DNA from: Geodermatophilus obscurus
GTDB lineage: Bacteria > Actinomycetota > Actinomycetes > Mycobacteriales > Geodermatophilaceae
Length of the DNA: 64,000 bases
Assembly: GCF_900143215.1 (NCBI RefSeq)
Contig: NZ_FRDM01000003.1
Coordinates: 124,001 to 188,000, forward strand
Direction of reading: 5' to 3'
Shown: positions 32,733 to 43,333 of the stretch, piece after piece
Numbering within the stretch: the first letter of the stretch is position 1
How the letters are laid out: every line of letters begins with the position of its first letter
The notes under the pieces: generated by a model
Seen by the model: only the letters and a program-made list of their open reading frames with translations
What the model was told of the DNA's origin: nothing
Database searches by the model: none
Translations under genes and position numbers: made by a program

Positions 32733-34136
32733 TCATCGGGCGCCTGACCCGACCCCGGGGGAGGGCTCCACCGGCGTTGTCACGACCTCCACGGGGCGCC
32801 GGGCCACCGGGACGATGAGGGTCAGGAGCACGCCGAAGAGCGCGAGCCCCGCGGCGACGTAGAAAATGTTTTCCAGGGCGAGCCCCGCCGCGATCAGGAA
32901 TCCGCCGATTAGCGGGCCGCCGATGCCGCCGAGGCGACCGAACCCCGCGCACCAGGCCACGCCGGCGCCGCGCACGTTGTTCCGGTAGTAGTTCGAGACG
33001 AAGCCGTAGATCAGGATCTGCGTGCCACTGGTGCCCAACCCGACGACCGCGATGAACGCCAGCAGCACCCCGAGAGGAAGGTCGAGGGTCAGCGTGATGA
33101 TGGCGAGGGCTCCGATGCTGAAGCTGGCGGCGATGACGGGCTTCGGCCCGAACCGGTCCGCAATCCGTGAGGAGATGAGCGCCCCGACCGCCGCGCCGCC
33201 GTTGAGCACCAGGAGGAATGCCAGCGAACCCTTCGTGGAGAACCCCGCGCGGCCCATGAGTTCGGGCAGCCACGTGTTCAGCAGGTAGACGAGCACCAGG
33301 CCGGTGGCGCTCATCAGGCCGAGCACCACGGTGGGGAACACGTACTGCCGGCCGAACAGCCCGGCGAAGCCGGCGCGCTCCCGCGCGGGCGCCCGCCTGG
33401 CGTCGGCGGCAGCGAGGCTGGTGGCCGTCGTGATCGGCACACCCGTGCGCTCCGAGCTCCGCTGCGCCTCGTCGTGCCGACCGCGTGACGCCAGCCAGGC
33501 CGGAGACTCCGGCATCTTGAGGAAGGCCAACGGCAGCAGCGTCACGATCGGCAGGGCCCCGATCCAGAACATGCCCCGCCAGCCGATGTGCTCGAGGAGG
33601 AGGATCGCCAGCAGCGCCGCCATCAGGCTACCGATGGGGACACCGGCGTAGGTGATCGCGTTGGCGATGTTCTTCTTTCCTGGCGGGGCGAACTCGGCCA
33701 CCAGGGCGCCGGTGGTGGCGACCAGGGCACCGACGCCGATACCAGTGAGGAACCGCATCAGCCCGAACCCACCGGTGCTGTTCATCAGCGCGGTGACGCC
33801 CATGCCGATGGAGAACCACGCATAGGCGGTCAGCATCACCTTGCGGCGACCGATGATGTCGGCCACCGAGCCGGCCGCCAATGCGCCGACCAGCACCCCG
33901 ATCAGCGCGTAACTGCCGAGTGCCCCGGCCTGCGCCGGGCTGACCGGACCGATCTGCGTGGGGTCACTGAGGAACAGTGGCACGACGGTGCCGTAGACGA
34001 CCAGGTCGTACCCGTCGAAGATCAGCCCGACCATCGACAGGGCGACGACCCAGGTGACGGTACGGCGGCGTCGGGCCTCCTGCTCCGGGGTCTGCCCCGG
34101 GGCAGCGTCCGGTGAGCTACCCGTGGCAATCGACAT
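32733..34136 (-). CDS. benK: aromatic acid:H+ symporter, MFS (BenK/PcaK-like)
   Basis: The 467-residue carrier has 12 helices and AAHS family marks: LIFDGYDLVVYGTVVPLFLS in helix 1 (with the conserved Asp pair DGYD), GSVADIIGRRKVMLTAYAWF (motif A) and FLKMPESPAWLASRGRHDEA in the central loop. AAHS carriers import benzoate, 4-hydroxybenzoate or muconate. ATG 34136 has AGGAGG seven bases upstream. It is a close relative of the MFS gene at 49.0-50.5 kb, and the two flank the island. Confidence 0.88.
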   Translation of the reverse strand: MSIATGSSPDAAPGQTPEQEARRRRTVTWVVALSMVGLIFDGYDLVVYGTVVPLFLSDPTQIGPVSPAQAGALGSYALIGVLVGALAAGSVADIIGRRKVMLTAYAWFSIGMGVTALMNSTGGFGLMRFLTGIGVGALVATTGALVAEFAPPGKKNIANAITYAGVPIGSLMAALLAILLLEHIGWRGMFWIGALPIVTLLPLAFLKMPESPAWLASRGRHDEAQRSSERTGVPITTATSLAAADARRAPARERAGFAGLFGRQYVFPTVVLGLMSATGLVLVYLLNTWLPELMGRAGFSTKGSLAFLLVLNGGAAVGALISSRIADRFGPKPVIAASFSIGALAIITLTLDLPLGVLLAFIAVVGLGTSGTQILIYGFVSNYYRNNVRGAGVAWCAGFGRLGGIGGPLIGGFLIAAGLALENIFYVAAGLALFGVLLTLIVPVARRPVEVVTTPVEPSPGVGSGAR

Positions 34137-35546
<1,410 letters not shown>

Positions 35547-35662
35547 CACCGGACCTCCCTGCCCCCACCGCTCGGTGGAGGGCCCCGTCCTCCCCACCCC
35601 TCGCAGACCCGGGGCGGGACCCGGGACGGGGCCGCACCCGCCCCGGTCCTCGAGGAGCTGAC

Positions 35663-35950
35663 ATGCTGTTCCACGTCCGCATGGACGTCGCCATCCCCCG
35701 CGACCTCGACCCCGACGAGCGCACCCGGCTGGTCAGCACCGAGAAGGCCAGGGCACTGGACCTGCAGCGCCAGGGCACCTGGGTGCACCTGTGGCGGGTG
35801 GTCGGCCAGTACAGCAACATCAGCGTCTTCGACGTCGACTCCAGCGACGCGCTGCACGACATCCTGTGGAACCTCCCGCTCTTCCCCTTCATGACCGTCC
35901 AGATCACCCCGCTCACCGAGCACCCGTCGGCACTGTCGGCGAATCCGTGA
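35663..35950 (+). CDS. catC: muconolactone delta-isomerase (copy 1)
   Basis: The 95-residue protein is a typical-length CatC. It has MLFHVRMDVAIPRDLDPDER, EKARALDLQRQGTWVHLWRV and YSNISVFDVDSSDALHDILW, then PLFPFMTVQITPLTEHPSA. It moves the double bond of muconolactone to give 3-oxoadipate enol-lactone. The gene is 116 bp after catA and has GAGGAGCTGAC in front of ATG 35663. A second catC with an odd tail is at 48.5 kb. Confidence 0.92.
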   Translation: MLFHVRMDVAIPRDLDPDERTRLVSTEKARALDLQRQGTWVHLWRVVGQYSNISVFDVDSSDALHDILWNLPLFPFMTVQITPLTEHPSALSANP

Positions 35951-36029
35951 GCTCGCCGAGGAGCGGCTGCGGCGGCCGGCGGACGTCGAGGCGATCCGGA
36001 CCTCGCCGCGATCCCCCGAGGGGAGCCGC

Positions 36030-36794
36030 GTGACCGCGCGGCTGCACGCCGCCGAGGACGGCCCGGCCGACGCCTGCGTGCTCGTCCTCGGCCCGTCGCT
36101 GGGCACCGACACCGGCCTGTTCGACCCCCAGGTCGCCGAGTTCGCCCGCACTCACCGGGTGATCCGCTACGACCTGCGCGGGCACGGCGGCTCCGAGGTC
36201 GTGCCCGGGCCGTGCACGATGGCCGACCTCGCCGGTGACGTGCTGGCGCTGCTGGACTCGTGGGGGGTGGAGCGGTTCTGCTGCGCCGGCGTCTCCATCG
36301 GCGGCGCCATCGGCCAGCAACTGGCGCTCACCGTTCCCGACCGGCTGGAGAAGCTGGCGATCATCGCCTCCGCGGCGCAGTTCACCGATCCGCCGTCGTG
36401 GGTGGTGCGGGCCGCGCAGGTGCGGGAGCAGGGCACCGAGGTCCTGGTGCCCTCGCGCACCGGCACCTGGTTCACCGCCAGGTGGGCCGATGAGGAGCCG
36501 GCCGCGGCCGATCGGCTGCTGGCCATGATGCGGGCCACGCCCGCGGAGGGCTACGCCGCCTGCTGCGAGGCGATCGGCGCCTTCGACGTCCGCGACCGGC
36601 TCGGGGAGATCGCCGCCCCGACGCTCCTCGTCGCCGGCGCCGAGGACCCGGCCACCACCGTCGACATGGTCCGGCTGCTCGCCGACAGCATCCCGGACAG
36701 CAGGTTCCGCGTCGTCCCCGGAGCCGCGCACCTGCCCAACGCCACCCACTCGCAGGCGGTGAACGCCGCGCTGCGGGACCACTTCGGAGACTGA
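36030..36794 (+). CDS. pcaD: 3-oxoadipate enol-lactonase
   Basis: The 254-residue alpha/beta hydrolase has oxyanion-side LVLGPSLGTDTGLFDPQV, VIRYDLRGHGGSE, nucleophile CCAGVSIGGAIGQQLAL, acid in VAGAEDPATT and catalytic His in VPGAAHLPNATHS. PcaD hydrolyses the enol-lactone from CatC to 3-oxoadipate. It starts at GTG 36030 with GAGGGG upstream and follows catC1 by 79 bp. Some PcaD proteins are fused to PcaC; this one is stand-alone. Confidence 0.9.
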   Translation: MTARLHAAEDGPADACVLVLGPSLGTDTGLFDPQVAEFARTHRVIRYDLRGHGGSEVVPGPCTMADLAGDVLALLDSWGVERFCCAGVSIGGAIGQQLALTVPDRLEKLAIIASAAQFTDPPSWVVRAAQVREQGTEVLVPSRTGTWFTARWADEEPAAADRLLAMMRATPAEGYAACCEAIGAFDVRDRLGEIAAPTLLVAGAEDPATTVDMVRLLADSIPDSRFRVVPGAAHLPNATHSQAVNAALRDHFGD

Positions 36795-36806
36795 CGGAGG
36801 TCGGCC

Positions 36807-37628
36807 ATGGACAAGGTCTTCGGCAGCGCGCGGGAGGCCGTCGCCGACATCCCCGACGGCGCGGTGCTGGCGGTCGGCGGGTTCGGGTTGTGCGGTGTGC
36901 CGTTCGCGCTGATCGACGCGCTGTTGGAGCAGGGCACGCGGGACCTCACCACCATCTCCAACAACTGCGGCGTGGAGGACCAGGCGCTCGGCGTGCTGCT
37001 GTACGCCGGCCGGATCCGCCGGACGATCAGCTCCTTCGTCGGCGGCAGCAAGGAGGTCGCCCGCCTCTACCTGTCCGGGGAGCTGGAGGTGGAGCTCACC
37101 CCGCAGGGCACGCTGGCCGAGCGACTGCGCTGCGGAGGCATCGGCATCCCGGCGTTCTACACCCCCACCGGCGTCGGCACGCTGGTCGCCGAGGGCGGCA
37201 TCCCGTTCCGTTACGACGCCGAGGGCAACGTCGTGGCCACCAGCGAACCGAAGGAGGTCCGGGTCTTCGACGGCCACCCGTACGTGCTGGAGACGGCCCT
37301 GACCGCCGACTTCGGTCTGGTGCGAGCCGCCACCGGTGACCGGCACGGCAACCTGTGGTTCCACGAGTCGGCCCGCAACTTCAACCCGCTGGCCGGCATG
37401 GCCGGGCGGATCACCATCGCCGAGGTCGAGGAACTCGTCGAACCGGGCGCCATCCGGCCCGAGGACGTGCACCTGCCCGGGGTCTTCGTCGACCGGCTCG
37501 TCGTCGTCGATCCCGGGAGCAGGAAGATCGAGAAGCGCACCACCCGACCGCGTACCGAGCCGGCCGACGCCCCGCCGGCCGCCGCAGGCGAGGAGGCCAC
37601 CACCGCTGCCGAGGAAGGCGACGCCTGA
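36807..37628 (+). CDS. pcaI: 3-oxoacid (3-oxoadipate) CoA-transferase subunit A
   Basis: The 273-residue subunit A has AVLAVGGFGLCGVPFALIDA, TTISNNCGVEDQALGVLLYA, FVGGSKEVARLYLSGELEVE and GGIGIPAFYTPTGVGT, the standard SCOT/PcaI motifs. With subunit B it moves CoA from succinyl-CoA to 3-oxoadipate. The B subunit with the catalytic Glu normally follows at once, but here the next gene is a LuxR regulator on the other strand, and no pcaJ exists in the window. The C-terminus has an added tail of about 40 Pro/Ala/Glu-rich residues. ATG 36807 has GGAGGTCGGCC. Confidence 0.88.
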   Translation: MDKVFGSAREAVADIPDGAVLAVGGFGLCGVPFALIDALLEQGTRDLTTISNNCGVEDQALGVLLYAGRIRRTISSFVGGSKEVARLYLSGELEVELTPQGTLAERLRCGGIGIPAFYTPTGVGTLVAEGGIPFRYDAEGNVVATSEPKEVRVFDGHPYVLETALTADFGLVRAATGDRHGNLWFHESARNFNPLAGMAGRITIAEVEELVEPGAIRPEDVHLPGVFVDRLVVVDPGSRKIEKRTTRPRTEPADAPPAAAGEEATTAAEEGDA

Positions 37629-37677
37629 CGGCCGGGTCGCCGCACGGCTCGGCGCCCGCGACGGCTCGGCCGCGAGG

Positions 37678-40485
37678 TCATCCGGGAGCGGGTTCGCGGG
37701 GGAAGCGCGCGGCGAGTTCGGACCGGGACCGGACACCGAGTTTGGCGTAGACCCGCGTGAGGTGGAACTGGACGGTCTTGACCGACAGCAGCATCGACGC
37801 AGCCACCTCCTTGTTGGTCAGGCCAGTCGCCACGAGCCGGGCGACGGTCCGCTCCTGCTCGGTGAGGCCCTGCGCGTCGGCCTCGGTCCTGCGTGGTGCG
37901 GGGCGGCCGGTCTTGAGTTCCCGGTCGCAGCGCTCCACGTAGACCTGCGCGCCCAGCGCCGCGAAGGACTGGCGCGCCGTGGCGAGCAGGGCGGCGGCGT
38001 CCCGGCGCCGGCCGGCACGGCGGAGGGTGATGCCCTGGGCGAAGTCCACGCGGGCGCGGTCGTACGGCAGCGGCAGCGCAGCCAGCCCTGCCCGCGCCTG
38101 CTCGAAGGCCGCCTCCGCGCCGGGCAGGTCACCGCGGGCTGCCAACAGCCGGCCGCGGACGTAGCCGAGCCGGGCGCTCACCGAGCGGTGCCCCCGCTGG
38201 TGCGCCGCCGTCTCGAGCGGCGCGAGGAACTCCTCGGCCTCGGAGAGCCGGTCGGTCACGACGAGGGCGTTGGCGTGGACGTCGTGCCAGGGCCAGAACC
38301 CGGGTTCGTCGAGTCCACCCCGCGGGGACCGGACGGTCAGCGGCGCGAGGTGGCGGACGACCGCGGCGTAGTCCGACGCCGCCTCGGCGACGTGTGCCCG
38401 GGCGAGCAGCGCGGGGACGGCCATGACGGTGTAGTCGTGCTCGGTGGCCGCGCCGAGCCGCAGGTGCCGCTCCGCGGCCTCCTGCTCGCCCCGCAGGGCC
38501 CGGATCTGCGCGCCGGTCCAGTGGACGAGGGGACGCAGCAGGTCCAGTCCGGTGGTGGCGAGCAGGACCTCCCCCTGGCCGACCGCGTCGAGCGCCCCGG
38601 GCCAGTCGCCCAGGGCGAAGCGCGTCCGGGCCAGCCACACCAGGGCCCACAGCGAGATGCGCTTGGAGCCGGCCTGCCGGGCGGTGGGGACGGCGGACTC
38701 CAGCTCTCGGCGGGCCGCCTCGGGATCGTCCTGCGCGAGGTGCAGCCAGCCCAGGCCCATCCGCACGCGCTGGTGCTGCAGGCCGGTGGGGCTCTCGGCC
38801 AGGGCGTGCCGGTAGGCGGTGAACGCCGCGGCGACCTGACCCCGGGCGGCGTGACCGAGGCCGACGATCGCGCGCGACTCCACCGCGGCCGGCGAGCGGG
38901 GGTCGCCGTGCTCGACCGCTCGGCCGGCCCACCGGACCAGGGCCTCGCCGTCCCAGTCCGCCAGGGAGTGCAGCACGTGGCGCTGGCAGACGACCGCGGC
39001 GGTCCCCCGGTCCGCGCCGCGCTGGCGCCAGGCCGTCTCCAGGTGGGTGGCGGCCTCGGCGCGGCGGCCGCGCTGGATCGCGACGTAGGCGAGCACGGCG
39101 TCGCGGCGGGGGCCGGACGGCAGGGTCTCCACGTCGGGGAGCGCGTCGACGGCCGATCCGATCAGTCCGGCTCCGGCCAGCGCGTCGACGGCCTGGATGA
39201 GGCGCTCCTCGCGGTCGGCGCGGGTGAGGCTGATCCGGGCGGCGTCGACCAGCGCGCCGGCGACGACCCCCCACGCCCCCTCGTCGGCCTTGCGCCGTGC
39301 GAGCTCGACCAGCTCGTCGGCGAGGTGGGCGTCCGGGAGCGGTGCTGCCTCCACCCGGTGGCGGAGTCGCTCGCTCTCGTCGGTGACGATGCCGGCCGCC
39401 CGCAGGTGGAGGTCGTGCCGGGCCCGGGGCGACAGGGTGGCGTGCACCGCTGTCCGGTCGAACCGCCCGGGGAAGACCAGTGCGTCCAGGCCGTCCCCGG
39501 GATCGGTTGCCAGCAGGCCGGCGGCGCAGGCCTCGTCGAGGGCGTCGATGGGGTCGGCGAGGCCGGCCAGCGTCGCGGCGTCGGCGAGCACGGGGTCCTG
39601 GCCGAGCACGGCCGCCGCCTCCACCAGCGCCCGGGCGGCCGGCGTGCAGCGGTCGAGCGCCCGCTGCACGCGACGCTGGGTGCTGGCCGGCGCGGGGAGC
39701 CGGGTGTGCCAGTCCGACCAGCGGACCGGCGGGGTGTCGCGGAGCAGCTCCAGGAGGTGGCCGGGGATGCCGGCGGTGTGCTCGCAGAGCCGCCGGGCGA
39801 CCGGCATCGGGAGGTCGATCGCCGCCACCCGCGCGGCGAGCAGGCGGGTCTCCGCCGGTCCCAGCCGCAGCACGGGGACGGAGGTGGCCGCGAGCCGGTC
39901 GAGGACGGCGCGCGCCTCGGGGTCGCCCGTGTCCGGCCATCCGGTGGTCCGGGCGAGCAACAGCGCCAGCGGGGTCCGGTGGGTGCGCGCGACCGCGGAG
40001 GCGATCGCCTGCAGCGAGACCGGGTCCGCGTGGTGCGCGTCGTCGACGACGACGAGCAGCGGCTCCGTCCCGGCTCGGGCCTCCCACCGGCGGGCGAGCG
40101 CTGTGCCGAGGTCGACCGGGTCGTTCCCGGCCGGCCGCGTCGGCTCCTCGCCGAGGTCGTCGAGGAGCCGACGGACCAGCGCACCGTCCCGACTGCTCTC
40201 CCACGGCAGCCCGGTGGTCGTCGTCGTCGGCAGCCGCGGGTGCCGGCGCAGGAACCGGCGCAGCAGGGTGGTCTTGCCGATCCCGGCCGGGCCCTCGACG
40301 ACGGCGACCACGGGTCCGCCGGCGGAGGCCCGGCCGAGCAGTGCCTCGAGCTGCGCGGCCTCGGTGGCCAGCCCGATGACGTGGGCGTCCTCGTCGGTCG
40401 CGCTCACGTCGACACCGGCGGACCGGGCGGCCGGGTGCTCCTCCGTGCCGAACCGCCCGCTCAGCGGGTCAGCCGAGGTCGCCAC
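37678..40485 (-). CDS. LAL-type LuxR transcriptional regulator
   Basis: The 935-residue protein has an N-terminal AAA/NTPase module with Walker A (VVEGPAGIGKTTLLRRFLRR) and Walker B (PLLVVVDDAHHADPVSLQAI), a long TPR-like helical middle, and a C-terminal LuxR HTH (LTEQERTVARLVATGLTNKE, VAASMLLSVKTVQFHLTRVY). This is the large ATP-binding LuxR (MalT-like) design. GTG 40485 overlaps the end of the benC-FCD-benD gene by 17 bp, so it is read from the ben operon and may act on it. The inducer is not known; some LAL regulators control aromatic and sterol pathways. Confidence 0.88.
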   Translation of the reverse strand: MATSADPLSGRFGTEEHPAARSAGVDVSATDEDAHVIGLATEAAQLEALLGRASAGGPVVAVVEGPAGIGKTTLLRRFLRRHPRLPTTTTTGLPWESSRDGALVRRLLDDLGEEPTRPAGNDPVDLGTALARRWEARAGTEPLLVVVDDAHHADPVSLQAIASAVARTHRTPLALLLARTTGWPDTGDPEARAVLDRLAATSVPVLRLGPAETRLLAARVAAIDLPMPVARRLCEHTAGIPGHLLELLRDTPPVRWSDWHTRLPAPASTQRRVQRALDRCTPAARALVEAAAVLGQDPVLADAATLAGLADPIDALDEACAAGLLATDPGDGLDALVFPGRFDRTAVHATLSPRARHDLHLRAAGIVTDESERLRHRVEAAPLPDAHLADELVELARRKADEGAWGVVAGALVDAARISLTRADREERLIQAVDALAGAGLIGSAVDALPDVETLPSGPRRDAVLAYVAIQRGRRAEAATHLETAWRQRGADRGTAAVVCQRHVLHSLADWDGEALVRWAGRAVEHGDPRSPAAVESRAIVGLGHAARGQVAAAFTAYRHALAESPTGLQHQRVRMGLGWLHLAQDDPEAARRELESAVPTARQAGSKRISLWALVWLARTRFALGDWPGALDAVGQGEVLLATTGLDLLRPLVHWTGAQIRALRGEQEAAERHLRLGAATEHDYTVMAVPALLARAHVAEAASDYAAVVRHLAPLTVRSPRGGLDEPGFWPWHDVHANALVVTDRLSEAEEFLAPLETAAHQRGHRSVSARLGYVRGRLLAARGDLPGAEAAFEQARAGLAALPLPYDRARVDFAQGITLRRAGRRRDAAALLATARQSFAALGAQVYVERCDRELKTGRPAPRRTEADAQGLTEQERTVARLVATGLTNKEVAASMLLSVKTVQFHLTRVYAKLGVRSRSELAARFPREPAPG

Positions 40486-43267
40486 CGGCCACCGGCAGGA
40501 TGGTCCCGGTGATGTAGGAGGCCTCCTCCGATGCCAGGAAGGTGATGGCCGCGGCCTGCTCGTCCAGGGTCCCGTACCGCTTCAGCAACGAGGAGTCGAC
40601 CGTCTGGTCGACGATGGTCCGGTACCAGTCCTGCTCCTGCTCCGACTGCGGCGCCGGCCCGCGCGGGGTGCGGCGCGGCGGAGCGTCGGTCCCGCCGGGA
40701 GCGGTGGCGACGACGCGCACGCCGTGCGGTGCCATCTCGAGGGCCAGCGCGGTGGTGACGGCGTTGACCCCGCCCTTGGCCGCGGCGTACGGGAGGCGGT
40801 TGACCCCCCGGGTGGCCACCGACGACACGTTGACGATGGTCCCCTGCCCCCGCTGGACCATGTGCGGCGCGACGGCGCGGCAGCACCACAGCGTCGGCCA
40901 CAGGGACCGGTTGATCTCGGCCTGGATCTGCTCGGGCGGGTAGTGCTCGAAGGGCTTGGCCCAGATCGTGCCGCCGACGGTGTGGATGGCGACGTCGATG
41001 CGGCCGAACCGCTGCAGCGCGGCGTCCACGACCGACTTCGCGCCCTCCCAGGTCTCCAGGTCGGCGACGACGGGGATGGCCTCGGTCCCGGGTTGCCCGA
41101 GCTCCTCGGCGAGGTCGCGCACCAGCTCGGCGCGGTCGGCCAGCACGAGCGTGCCGCCCTCGGCGCTGATCCGCCGTGCCGTGCGCTCGCCGATCCCCTG
41201 ACCGGCACCGGTGATCAGGACCACCTGGCCGGCGAACCGGCCCGGCGTCACGAACCGGGGACGGCGTCCCGCGGCGAGGTCGTGCATGGCCCGGCGGGTG
41301 GTCTCCTTGGACCGTTCCGCGTGCTCGGAGATGAGGACCCGGGCCCGCTCGCGTTCGCCGTCCCGGAACGCCTCGACGATGTCGAGGTGGTCCTGCGCGC
41401 ACCGGGGATGGCACCAGGTGGCCGAGCGGAGGGACTCCTCCATGTGCCCCTTGACACCGAGCGCCTGGTAGGCCCGCAGCAAGTGCTCGTTGCCGGTGAG
41501 GGTGAACAGGTAGTCGTGGAAGGCGGCGTTGGTCTCGGTGTACGCCGCCGCGTCGGTGAACCGCTCGCCCTCCACGTAGGGCACGGTCGCCTCGGCCAGC
41601 ACCCGGTAACCGACGAGCTGCTGGTGCGTCAGGCGGCCGATGGTGAGCTCGAGCGCGCCCAGCTCCAGCGCCCGGCGGGCGTCGAAGATGGCGTCGGACT
41701 CGTGCACCGACGGGTGCTCCTCGCCGATCTCGTACCCGTCGCCCGTGATCACGTAGCCCTCGGCGGTCAACGCCGGCTCGATCTCCGCGTCCGACTGATC
41801 CGCGTCCGACTGATCCGCGTCCGGCTGACCGGCCGGCGCCTCGGGCGCCGGCGGGACGAGCTGCTCCAGCGCCGCCTCGGGCAGGACCTCCTGGCCGGCG
41901 ACGGCGCGGGCACCGACGGCGAGCACGAGGTCGTCGGCGTCGTCCACGGGGAGGACGTCGCCGGTGGGGAACGGTTCCCCCACCGGCTGCCCCGCCAGGC
42001 GCCACAGGTCCGCCGGCGACTCGGTACGCGGCCCGGTCCCGTCGGCGCCGAGGGGTGACAGCTCCACCGGCGGGAAGAGGACCTGCCCGGCCGTCGTCCG
42101 GCCCTCCCGGCCGTCCAGGGCCAGCAGCTCGGCGACGGTGTCCGGGACGGTGATCGGGGTGTGGACCGGCACCGGCGGCGGCTCGGGCGCGACCGCCTCG
42201 GACTCCGGCACGACCGCCTCGGGCTCCGGCGCGACGACCTCCTCGGCGGCCTCGGTCGGCACCGCGGCCAGGGCGAACTTTTCGTAGTAGAAGCCCGAGG
42301 GGGCCACCCCCAGGCCGCTGACGTGCCCGCGGACCGCCTCCACCATGGCCGGCGGACCGCAGAGGTACACCGCGGCGTCGCCGTCGTGCAGGTGCTCGGG
42401 TCCGTAGAGGCCGGTGACGTAGCCCTGGTTGGGTGCCTTCGTCGCCGGGTCGGCGACGCAGTAGTCCCAGGTGAGCCCGTCGATGGCGCCGGCGAGCTGC
42501 TGGATGGTCTCCAGCTCGACGAGGTCGTCGTCGGTCGTGACGCCGTAGACGAGATGCATCTGCCGGCCGCTGCGCTTGCCCTCCAGCGTCCGCAGGATGG
42601 CCAGGACCGGCGCCAGCCCGGTCCCGCCGGCCAGGAGCAGCAGCGGGGCGTCGGACTCGCGCAGGAAGAAGCTGCCGTGCGGTCCGGTGAAGGTGATCTC
42701 GTCCCCGACCTGGGCCCGCTCCTCCAGGTAGGTGGACATGACACCGCCGGGCGTCAGCTTGACCAGGAAGGTCAGCTCCTTGTCCTGCGGAGCGCTGCTG
42801 AAGGAGTACGACCGGGACTCCTCGGTGCCCGGGACGGCGATGTTGACGTACTGCCCGGGGAGGAACGCCAGGGCGTCCCGGTCGTCGATCTCGACGGTCA
42901 GCCCGACGGTCGTCGAGGACAGCCGGTCCAGTGCGGTGATGCGACCGCGGTGCGTGGCGGCGCTGGTCTTGGCCACCGCGGAGGTGGTCGCGATCTGCAG
43001 CACCAGGTCCGAGCGCGGCTTCATGCTGCAGGTCAGCACGTACCCGTCCTCGGCCTCGTCGTCCGACAGCGCGTCGTCGAGGTAGCCGCCCATGTCGAAC
43101 TCGCCCGACTCGCAGAAGGCCTTGCAGGTGCCGCAGACGCCGTCACGGCAGTCCAGCGGGATGTTGATCCGCGATCGGTAGGAGGCGTCGGCGACGGTCT
43201 GGTCGTCCCGGCAGGTGATGAAGCGGGTGACCCCGTCCTCGAACGCGAGTGCCACGCGATGGTCCAT
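40469..43267 (-). CDS. benCD: fused benzoate dioxygenase reductase, FCD domain and cis-diol dehydrogenase (BenC-FCD-BenD)
   Basis: This single 932-residue frame joins three proteins. Residues 1-335 are BenC: a [2Fe-2S] ferredoxin (Cys 40, 45, 48 and 80; PLDCRDGVCGTCKAF), FAD motif SRSYSFSSAP and NAD motif LLAGGTGLAPVLAIL. Residues 336-522 are a Pro/Glu/Asp-rich linker. Residues 523-677 are an FCD ligand domain of GntR regulators without its DNA-binding domain (AIFDARRALELGALELTIGR, FHDYLFTLTGNEHLL, DHLDIVEAFRDGERERARVL). Residues 678-932 are an SDR, BenD (LITGAGQGIGERTARR, NVSSVA, YAAAK), which oxidises the benzoate cis-diol to catechol. There is no stop or frameshift between the parts. ATG 43267 has GGAGA nearby. 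Confidence 0.85.
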   Translation of the reverse strand: MDHRVALAFEDGVTRFITCRDDQTVADASYRSRINIPLDCRDGVCGTCKAFCESGEFDMGGYLDDALSDDEAEDGYVLTCSMKPRSDLVLQIATTSAVAKTSAATHRGRITALDRLSSTTVGLTVEIDDRDALAFLPGQYVNIAVPGTEESRSYSFSSAPQDKELTFLVKLTPGGVMSTYLEERAQVGDEITFTGPHGSFFLRESDAPLLLLAGGTGLAPVLAILRTLEGKRSGRQMHLVYGVTTDDDLVELETIQQLAGAIDGLTWDYCVADPATKAPNQGYVTGLYGPEHLHDGDAAVYLCGPPAMVEAVRGHVSGLGVAPSGFYYEKFALAAVPTEAAEEVVAPEPEAVVPESEAVAPEPPPVPVHTPITVPDTVAELLALDGREGRTTAGQVLFPPVELSPLGADGTGPRTESPADLWRLAGQPVGEPFPTGDVLPVDDADDLVLAVGARAVAGQEVLPEAALEQLVPPAPEAPAGQPDADQSDADQSDAEIEPALTAEGYVITGDGYEIGEEHPSVHESDAIFDARRALELGALELTIGRLTHQQLVGYRVLAEATVPYVEGERFTDAAAYTETNAAFHDYLFTLTGNEHLLRAYQALGVKGHMEESLRSATWCHPRCAQDHLDIVEAFRDGERERARVLISEHAERSKETTRRAMHDLAAGRRPRFVTPGRFAGQVVLITGAGQGIGERTARRISAEGGTLVLADRAELVRDLAEELGQPGTEAIPVVADLETWEGAKSVVDAALQRFGRIDVAIHTVGGTIWAKPFEHYPPEQIQAEINRSLWPTLWCCRAVAPHMVQRGQGTIVNVSSVATRGVNRLPYAAAKGGVNAVTTALALEMAPHGVRVVATAPGGTDAPPRRTPRGPAPQSEQEQDWYRTIVDQTVDSSLLKRYGTLDEQAAAITFLASEEASYITGTILPVAGGDLG

Positions 43268-43333
43268 GGAGATTCTCCGTACCTCGGAGGAGCAGCGGCT
43301 TGGAGGGGACCGGCCCGGGGGGGGGGCCGGTGC

